Shown here one piece after another: positions 58,525 through 64,000 of a stretch of DNA of 64,000 bases; position 1 is the first letter of the stretch; every line of letters begins with the position of its first letter. The stretch covers positions 62,001 to 126,000 of the forward strand of contig NZ_JAERRJ010000017.1 in NCBI RefSeq assembly GCF_016741815.1. The letters are read 5' to 3'. The notes under the pieces are model-generated. The model was not told the DNA's origin. It was given only the letters and a program-made list of their open reading frames with translations, and did no database searches. The position numbers and the translations under genes were made by a program. The DNA comes from Nocardia acididurans (GTDB taxonomy: Bacteria > Actinomycetota > Actinomycetes > Mycobacteriales > Mycobacteriaceae).

Positions 58525-58740
58525 CGGGCGAGCCTATCTGCGCCGCTCAGCGCCTTGCCGGTCGTCACCGTAGCGTGTTCGTCCGCCAGCCATAACGATC
58601 TGAACCGAGCGATCAGCGGCGGTACAGGATGCTGCCCGACGCCATCCGACTGCGGATATTCGTACGCCGTCATTGGTGTCCGGCGTGTCGTCGCGCTGAC
58701 GGAACTGTGGCCTGTAGCCCGCTGGCATAAGTTGCAGCTC

Positions 58741-59199
58741 ATGACCCGGTACCAAGCATTTCGGACAGCGCATGTCGCAGGTCATGTTTTCTGGTGGGTG
58801 TTCATCGTGGCGGCCATGCTCGACCGAGGTATCTGCTGGTTCGGCAGCGTCGACGACCTTGTCTGGGACTCGTACAGACCGCTGACCGATGTGCCCCGGC
58901 GGTACGCGGACTACGCACCATTGGACGGGTTCGCGCAGCTGGGTGCTATCTCGCTCATCGGGTTTTGCCTACTGGTGCTTTCAGCGCTTGCGGAAGCGGT
59001 GGCAGCGCGCAGGCTTGCCGCTGGAATCATCACGACGGCAGTGCCATTCGTAGCGGCTCTGCTCATCTGGTACGCGCTGCCGGGCGGACATCGAGACTTC
59101 TTCCTCACGCCGCCTGCCGCGTTGCTGGTCATCCTTGTAGCGGTGGCGATCCGGGAAGTATGGGAGCGGAAGTTCGCTCCCGCTGTCGCGCGCACCTGA
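58741..59199 (+). CDS. Small multi-span membrane protein
   Basis: 152 residues, with about four hydrophobic stretches: VFWWVFIVAAMLDRGICWF, FAQLGAISLIGFCLLVLSAL, GIITTAVPFVAALLIWYAL and PPAALLVILVAVAIREVW. No family recognised. It may be an immunity or accessory protein by position. Start at ATG 58741. The reading frame upstream lacks features of a real gene. Confidence 0.6.
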   Translation: MTRYQAFRTAHVAGHVFWWVFIVAAMLDRGICWFGSVDDLVWDSYRPLTDVPRRYADYAPLDGFAQLGAISLIGFCLLVLSALAEAVAARRLAAGIITTAVPFVAALLIWYALPGGHRDFFLTPPAALLVILVAVAIREVWERKFAPAVART

Positions 59200-59416
59200 C
59201 CATCGAGAAACACTCCGAGGATCAGCTGGTCATGCGTTCGGCTGGCATCGGATCGACTCGGCGTGTTGATCTTCGCCCCGCCCGCCACGCGGATGTCTCT
59301 GGGCCGCAGTCGATCTCGCCACCAGCCAGCGTCGTGCTGGCTTGTTCGGTCAGCGCGCCATGCGGCAGGAGAGGATGTTCTGGTGTGACGACACCGGTAC
59401 GGACCGCAGCAACGCA

Positions 59417-59614
59417 TCAGTTGTCGAGAGGCGCTATCTGGTCGGTACGAGCACTGAAAAACAAGATGGTCGCGCCGGTTTCTGGGTCGGCGTAGTCGAG
59501 TTCGAACTCGTCGCTGGTGTACACGTCAAGGATCGCGCAGATCGCACCACGCGGAACGCCGAGATCCTCGAAGTCGTCGGTGGCGATCACCACGCGATCG
59601 AATTGGCTGTACAC
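59417..59614 (-). CDS. DUF4926 domain protein
   Basis: 65 residues. The pattern QFDRVVIATDDFEDLGVPRGAICAILDVY followed by EFELDYADPETGATI matches the small beta barrel of DUF4926, which is common among toxin-immunity arrays. The hydrophobic strands are those of an SH3-like fold. Function by itself is unknown. Divergent from the gene at 59691. Confidence 0.8.
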   Translation of the reverse strand: MYSQFDRVVIATDDFEDLGVPRGAICAILDVYTSDEFELDYADPETGATILFFSARTDQIAPLDN

Positions 59615-59690
59615 GGCACCTCCCTGCGTTACCCGGATACGCTAGCCGACGGTTAGGACATGATCGCTATCGCAGCGAAGGAGGTTGATC

Positions 59691-60008
59691 ATGGGATCAG
59701 GCCCGCTCAGAGAAGCCGTCGTCAGCGAGCTGCGTACACGAGCCCAGCGAGGAGACACTCCGGCCGAGATAGCGACCTGGTTGATCCAGGAACTCGGGAG
59801 CCCGACGTCCTTCCAGATCATCATTTACTGGCGCGAGGCGTTCGATACATCCATACCGGTTCTCAAGAACGCCTATGACTGGGTAGGACTCGGGGACGGC
59901 GGCACGCTGTCCGATGACGCGCTGAACCAGATGCTGAGCCCACTTGTTGTGCGCCCTCACGACACGGAATGGGTTCAATACCCGGATGGTTCCTGGCGCT
60001 CCCGATAA
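59691..60008 (+). CDS. Hypothetical protein in immunity array
   Basis: 105 residues, soluble: MGSGPLREAVVSELRTRAQR starts an alpha-helical stretch, then IIIYWREAFDTSIPVL and a C-terminal segment DALNQMLSPLVVRP with a Trp-rich end. AAGGAGG lies seven bases before ATG 59691. No family name recognised, but the size, helix pattern and position fit an immunity-type protein. Confidence 0.65.
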   Translation: MGSGPLREAVVSELRTRAQRGDTPAEIATWLIQELGSPTSFQIIIYWREAFDTSIPVLKNAYDWVGLGDGGTLSDDALNQMLSPLVVRPHDTEWVQYPDGSWRSR

Positions 60009-60268
60009 CGCCAGGCTCGAACCGGTCGCGTCAAGCGCAACAACACACTCGCGCTCATCGGCTATGAGCGCGCACTTGAATGGGCTAGAGCCAGCCTCCG
60101 GGTCGGGGTAGTCATGTACGAGCTTCGTTACGGTACCCATCGTGGCAGCGGCAGGAGCAGGCATGCTCAGGGTCGGCACGATCAGTTGAACTTCCAGCCG
60201 GCCAGTAGGGGCGGCGTGACAGAATGCGGGCTAATGCAGTTGTGCCCGTCCACGCTGCCGCCGGTGGG

Positions 60269-60931
60269 TCAGAGCCAAGTGGGGTCGCCGTAGATGCTGT
60301 AGGAGTCGTTGGCGTTAGGGGTGGCGACCTGGACAGCGGCGAACGTGCGGATGCTGACGTAGCCGCCGCAGCCGTCGGTCTTCACATACAGCTCCCGCAG
60401 ATGCGTCGATCCGTACGAGCTGGCCAGAGGCTTGGCGTCGAGGGTGAGGCTGGTGATGCCGCCGGGACGCAGGGTGGCCTGAAGGTTCGGCACCACACCG
60501 GCATTCGCTCCCGCGTTGGCACCGAGAGTTCCCGCTGGCGGGTACGAGATGGTGATGCCGCCGTTGACACCGAGGCTGAGACCGAGGTTGGCCGCTGCGC
60601 CGACGGTCATACCGGAGGAGACGTCGATCTGGCAGCCGATCTGGATGCCGGCCGAGACCGTGCCCGCGATCACTGGGGCGCTGCCGGTGCCGCCGATGCG
60701 GGCCATGGCCTTCATCGACAGGAACGCTTCACGCGAGAATGCGGTCGCTGCCATGTTCGGCCAACGCTTGAGTTCCTCGTTGGTCTTGTACAACGACACC
60801 TGCCAGCCGTCATCGGTATCGAAGGCCCCGTACTTGTCGGCCAACACATCTGCCCGCCCGGACGCCGTGCCGACCATGATCACCACCATCGCCGCTGCGC
60901 CGACCAGCGCCACGCGCCCACCCACCGACAA
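60269..60931 (-). CDS. MspA family porin
   Basis: About 220 residues from TTG 60931, which has AGGAGG seven bases upstream; GTG 60925 and an ATG at 61066 are other options. A signal peptide ends in ASGRA. The mature part has DGWQVSLYKTNEELKRWPNMAATAFSREAFLSMKAMARI and GCQIDVSSGMTVGAAANLGLSLGV, the pattern of MspA-type octameric outer-membrane porins found in mycolic-acid bacteria. It should let small hydrophilic solutes cross the mycomembrane. Confidence 0.85.
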   Translation of the reverse strand: MSVGGRVALVGAAAMVVIMVGTASGRADVLADKYGAFDTDDGWQVSLYKTNEELKRWPNMAATAFSREAFLSMKAMARIGGTGSAPVIAGTVSAGIQIGCQIDVSSGMTVGAAANLGLSLGVNGGITISYPPAGTLGANAGANAGVVPNLQATLRPGGITSLTLDAKPLASSYGSTHLRELYVKTDGCGGYVSIRTFAAVQVATPNANDSYSIYGDPTWL

Positions 60932-61291
60932 CCCACAGCCTCCTGCACACCGAAAACGGAAGAAAGTCGACAAACCAGAATTGTTCGAATCGGCTGCACG
61001 GCAGCACGAATCGGAATGTAGAGACCAAGGGCTCCGATCCGTCGCAGACACGCCGCGACTAAACACACCACTCGAGCGGATTCGGATCTCGTCGATGCTG
61101 GGTGGTCGTTCATCGCTGCGATTCGCGGCGCGCCCGGGGAGGCGAGCAGGCGCTGATGTACCATCACAATCGATGTAGCTGAAAGCTTGCTATTGCGGTT
61201 GTGAGCTGCTCGTTCCCCGTCCTTGGTGTGGGCGGACAAGCATTTGGTGCGGTTCCCCTTGAGATGTTCCTGATGAGCGAACAAGGAGACG
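60932..61291. other. Intergenic region upstream of the toxin operon
   Basis: 360 bases between the divergent porin and toxin-operon genes. GC content drops around 61165-61200. It should contain both promoters. No RNA gene or clear palindrome was seen. Confidence 0.5.
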
Positions 61292-61561
61292 GTGGCGGAG
61301 ATGACGAGTGCAGCGGACATGCAAACAGCAACAGGTGCCGCAGGTGAGCGCGAGTCGAACTCGATGGTGAAATCGGTCGCGGCGCTGGTGGTCGGTGTCG
61401 TGATGCTGGTCGTGGCGTTCGCGAATCTGTCGCGCATCCCCGGCTGGGCCGACGACCACGGCGCGATCTGGGTGTACCTGGGATTCTTCGTGTTCATGTC
61501 GATCGCGGGCCGCTTGTTCTGGAACGGAGCCGACGAACTGGTCAAGCGGATGCGCGGGTGA
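61292..61561 (+). CDS. Small two-span membrane protein ahead of the toxin
   Basis: 89 residues. GTG 61292 follows AAGGAG closely; ATG 61301 is an alternative. Two hydrophobic stretches, VAALVVGVVMLVVAFANL and IWVYLGFFVFMSIAGRLFW, flank a short loop. Its stop overlaps the start of the toxin-like gene, so both are translated together. It may assist export or anchoring of that protein. No named family. Confidence 0.75.
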   Translation: MAEMTSAADMQTATGAAGERESNSMVKSVAALVVGVVMLVVAFANLSRIPGWADDHGAIWVYLGFFVFMSIAGRLFWNGADELVKRMRG

Positions 61562-63210
61562 TGACGACCCGCAGTCGGCACGCCACGACGGCTTCGCGTC
61601 GACAAGGCAGGTCGCGTGCGCGTGTGAGCGGGTTGATGGTGGCGACGGTGGCGGTCCTGGCTGGTCTGGGGTCGGTGCTGGTGCTCTTCGCTGGCCGCGA
61701 TTCCGCTGAGGCACAGCCGATTCCGTGTGAGCAGTGGCAACAGATGCATCCGGGATGGCCGTGCGCGGACGTGCCGACCTACAACCCGCAACCCACACAG
61801 CCACCGAACACCGGCGCGCCCGCCCCGATCATCCCGTCTCTGCTCAATCCACCTCCGGGGCAGGGCGGAGGACCCGGCGCGGGTGCGTTGACCCCGCCAC
61901 CGTTGCAGGGCCCGCCGAACATGAACAACCCCATCGTGCCCGTTCCCGGCTACACCCCGCCTGTCCTGCCCGGCAACCAACCACCAGCCCCCGCGCCGGC
62001 AGTCCCCGGCGAACCCGCGCCGGGGGACCTCTCGGGGCCGTCGCCGCAGTCACCGGCCTCCGAGGCGCCCGCGGAACCTGCCTCGGGAACCGACATCCTT
62101 TCCCAGCTCGAGCGGGCGGCTCGCCTGCACGAGCAGGGAATGCTCACCGATCGGGAATTCGACGAACTCAAACAGCGACTGCTGAACCGAAACCCGATGC
62201 CACCGCCCGCCACCCTCGCGCCGCAGAGCGAGAAGGCAGGTGAGGGTTCCGGTGGTGGCGACACCGATCCCCGGATCCCGTTGTTGCTGATCACCGCCGC
62301 CGCCGCGTTCACCCTGGCCGGGGTGCGACGCCCGAACTCCGCGATACCGCCCGGCCTGCGCCACCCGGTGCGCGAAGCGGCCACCACCTACTACCTCGAC
62401 GACGGCACTGCGGTCGAGTTCGATTCCTCCGGCCGCTATATGACCCCCGAGTCGGCAGACGCGGACATGGTCAAAGCCAAGTACGCCACCATCTTCGAGG
62501 CACCCGTCGCTACCGCAGACAATTCCAGCCTCCGTGATCGCGGCCTGCCCCCGACCATCGTCGGCGGGATCGAGTTGCCCAGCAGCCCGATGGACCAGAT
62601 GTACCTATCGCGCGTCGACCCCCCGCCCGGCGATAATCACGAATGGTTCATCGCCTGGCAATTCATCGACCCGCGGATGGACGACCCGGCGGCGACGGAG
62701 AAACCCGGCTGGCACCCCTACGCCCTCATCGTCAAAGACCAGAACGGCTACTACCAGGTCACCGACCCACCCCCCAAAGGCAGCGGCGCGGCCGCCGCCA
62801 TGGCCGCAGGCCTGGCCATGTGGGGGTTCCAACGCCAGCCACCCGGCACCGGAGGCCCCGGAGGAGGCCGCAACGGACCCCGGGGTCGCCCCGGCCCGGC
62901 CGGCCCCCCACGGCCGACGACCGTCACCGGCCCCAAGGGCGAGTCCATCCCTGGCGTCCCGGCCGGTGCCACCGGAACACCGACACCGACGGGCAAGGGT
63001 ATCGAGTACCCCATCCCGTCGGGCACGGCCGGGCTCGATTCGAAGGTAACGTCCATTCGAGTCATGGACCCGGTCACCACCGGGAAATACCAGTACCCGA
63101 ACGGTTACGTGGTGTACATGAACAAGAGCGGGCAAACTGTCAATCCCTTGACAGGTCGGACGGTGTCGAACGCCGACCCATACGCCCATATCGAACTCCC
63201 ACCCAAGTAG
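61561..63210 (+). CDS. Secreted proline-rich SHOCT protein with putative C-terminal toxin domain
   Basis: 549 residues. A long N-terminal signal or membrane anchor (about 22-47) is followed by a Pro/Gly-rich linker (60-170), a SHOCT-like motif ERAARLHEQGMLTDREFDELKQRLL (184-208), a second membrane segment (238-254), a globular middle part, another Gly/Pro linker near 420-470, and a short C-terminal domain with KYQYPNGYVVYMNKSGQTVN and NADPYAHIELPPK. Modular layout with a variable C-terminus and an adjacent small gene is typical of polymorphic toxins. I cannot name the toxin activity. Confidence 0.7.
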   Translation: MTTRSRHATTASRRQGRSRARVSGLMVATVAVLAGLGSVLVLFAGRDSAEAQPIPCEQWQQMHPGWPCADVPTYNPQPTQPPNTGAPAPIIPSLLNPPPGQGGGPGAGALTPPPLQGPPNMNNPIVPVPGYTPPVLPGNQPPAPAPAVPGEPAPGDLSGPSPQSPASEAPAEPASGTDILSQLERAARLHEQGMLTDREFDELKQRLLNRNPMPPPATLAPQSEKAGEGSGGGDTDPRIPLLLITAAAAFTLAGVRRPNSAIPPGLRHPVREAATTYYLDDGTAVEFDSSGRYMTPESADADMVKAKYATIFEAPVATADNSSLRDRGLPPTIVGGIELPSSPMDQMYLSRVDPPPGDNHEWFIAWQFIDPRMDDPAATEKPGWHPYALIVKDQNGYYQVTDPPPKGSGAAAAMAAGLAMWGFQRQPPGTGGPGGGRNGPRGRPGPAGPPRPTTVTGPKGESIPGVPAGATGTPTPTGKGIEYPIPSGTAGLDSKVTSIRVMDPVTTGKYQYPNGYVVYMNKSGQTVNPLTGRTVSNADPYAHIELPPK

Positions 63211-63230
63211 ACGCAGGCGAAAGAATAGTG

Positions 63231-63734
63231 ATGCGAATCGAATCCCTGCTCGTTGATGCCAACAATCGCGTTCCAGCACAGGTCCAATGGAATCCGCTAC
63301 TGGTCGAAGACCTCCTCCTGGAGGCATGCGTTCTGGATTTTCGCTATGTCCCACAGACCTCGTCGGTCGGTGTGCTACTGGACCTGCGCACCGCGCTACA
63401 GATTGACGAGGGCAACACAGGGCTGCTCATCGTCGAAAACACCCTAAAAATGGCAATATCGATAGACAAGCCCCATGGAGCGATGGTCAGCACCATCGTC
63501 GGATCCGTCCCCGATACCGATACTCCCGCTACCTACGGAATCGAGATCGCGTGCATGCCCGCCGCGGTGATCACGATCGCGGGCCAGCGAGCCCTCTTTC
63601 ACGTCGGCAACGTCGACGGCATCGGCGACGCACAACCTATGCTGGAGGGCGAGGAGTTCCCTACCGAGGGATTCCAGAGATGGGAATCCGATATCGCGCT
63701 GGTGTACACCACCGACTCCTTGTCGCGATCCTGA
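63231..63734 (+). CDS. Putative immunity protein for the upstream toxin
   Basis: 167 residues, acidic and without membrane segment. It starts at ATG 63231, twenty bases after the toxin stop, on the same strand. The patterns VLLDLRTALQIDEGNTGLLIVEN and YGIEIACMPAAVITIAGQRALFHVGNV suggest a beta-rich fold, as in several immunity families. No family recognised; the role is inferred from the adjacent toxin-like gene and its size. Confidence 0.65.
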   Translation: MRIESLLVDANNRVPAQVQWNPLLVEDLLLEACVLDFRYVPQTSSVGVLLDLRTALQIDEGNTGLLIVENTLKMAISIDKPHGAMVSTIVGSVPDTDTPATYGIEIACMPAAVITIAGQRALFHVGNVDGIGDAQPMLEGEEFPTEGFQRWESDIALVYTTDSLSRS

Positions 63735-63904
63735 GGGCCGCTGGTACCCGTCGCATACCGATTACGAGCGCCTCGGGCAATTACCGCCGACCAACTCGGC
63801 AAACGAGGCATCAACCACCGATTCAATCCGCGATCGGACAGCCGCGGTGCGCGTTCGGTGGGCCGTCTGCTTGGATTCGACACCCGCGCTGGTGAGAGAG
63901 GCTG

Positions 63905-64000
63905 GTGCCCGTATTGAGTGCGGTGAGCGGCGGCGATCCGGTACGCGACTCCGACGAGTACCGCGAGATTCAGTTTGGAGAAGGAGATACAGACATTCAT
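63905..64000 (+). CDS. Possible gene start, cut by window end
   Basis: From GTG 63905 an open frame runs to the right edge, encoding PVLSAVSGGDPVRDSDEYRE and an acidic continuation. The evidence is weak: only 32 codons are visible. The stretch AGAAGGAGATACAG near 63978-63991 might instead be the ribosome site of a gene starting at or just past position 63999. Confidence 0.3.
   Translation, partial: MPVLSAVSGGDPVRDSDEYREIQFGEGDTDIH

Larger units (their letters stand above)
56539..58617 (+). repeat. 18-base direct repeat pair in the immunity island
   Basis: CTGAACCGAGCGATCAGC occurs at 56539-56556 and again, unchanged, at 58600-58617. Each copy lies upstream of a small membrane-protein gene (starts at 56599 and 58741). 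It may be a shared control element or the remains of a duplicated segment. The interval given spans both copies. Confidence 0.7.

Noticed and set aside
59697..60179. Minus-strand frame of 160 codons near the DUF4926 gene
   Set aside because: It overlaps the plus-strand gene at 59691-60008, which has a strong ribosome site; the frame shows no motif.
54663..64000. tRNA-associated integrated element with attachment repeats
   Set aside because: No second copy of the tRNA 3' end and no integrase gene was found in the window, so an integrative element cannot be supported.

Overview
The window is high-GC actinobacterial DNA, most likely from Nocardia or a close mycolic-acid relative. The main reasons are gene order and content. 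From memory, the backbone ispE, rplY, pth, pks16-like ligase, prsA, glmU, tetR, mfd, mazG, lpqU, eno, ftsB, DUF501, ppx follows the order of Mycobacterium tuberculosis Rv1011 to Rv1026. There is also a full ergothioneine pathway, a stealth/CpsY-type phosphotransferase beside an Rv0805-like phosphodiesterase, and an MspA-type porin. No database search was possible, so family names rest on recognisable motifs, lengths and context.

Layout. 1-16.4 kb: 3' part of ispE, an ABC-F ATPase, a DUF445 membrane protein between two paralogous Abi-alpha-like proteins, prfC, a TetR/plsC divergent pair with two strong palindromic operators, rplY-pth, a LysR-controlled flavodoxin/NTF2/tautomerase operon, a fatty-acyl-AMP ligase and a PLP enzyme that looks like EgtE. 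16.6-21.1 kb: egtABCD, four genes with overlapping ends, which with egtE cover ergothioneine synthesis. 21.2-24.5 kb: a small accessory stretch with an overlapping HTH/DUF6879/unknown trio, an orphan recombinase-like small protein, DUF2461 and an acidic protein. 24.6-33.5 kb: prsA-glmU, tRNA-Gln, two TetR-type regulators, mfd-mazG. 33.6-39.6 kb: envelope and stress genes (PH-like membrane protein, PknH-sensor-like lipoprotein, TerD, flavin-binding protein, stealth phosphotransferase, cyclic nucleotide phosphodiesterase).

39.7-46.5 kb is the most interesting metabolic locus. Five minus-strand genes (2-oxoglutarate oxygenase, SbnB-like, type III PLP decarboxylase, SbnA-like with a long C-terminal extension, MATE exporter) sit behind an iron-box-like sequence. 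They look able to make, modify and export a 2,3-diaminopropionate-derived molecule, yet no NRPS or NIS synthetase is present in the window.

46.6-54.5 kb: lpqU, eno, ftsB, DUF501, ppx, a UbiB/AarF-type kinase and a POT peptide transporter, with two repeat-rich intergenic regions around eno. A tRNA with anticodon TAA follows at 54.66 kb. 55-64 kb is an accessory island of immunity-like genes (SUKH/SMI1-like, DUF1877-like, DUF4926, small membrane proteins), an MspA-family porin, and a secreted proline-rich, SHOCT-containing protein with a putative C-terminal toxin domain, followed 20 bases later by a likely immunity gene. This fits a polymorphic toxin locus with an array of spare immunity genes. 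No CRISPR array, rRNA or intact insertion sequence was seen.
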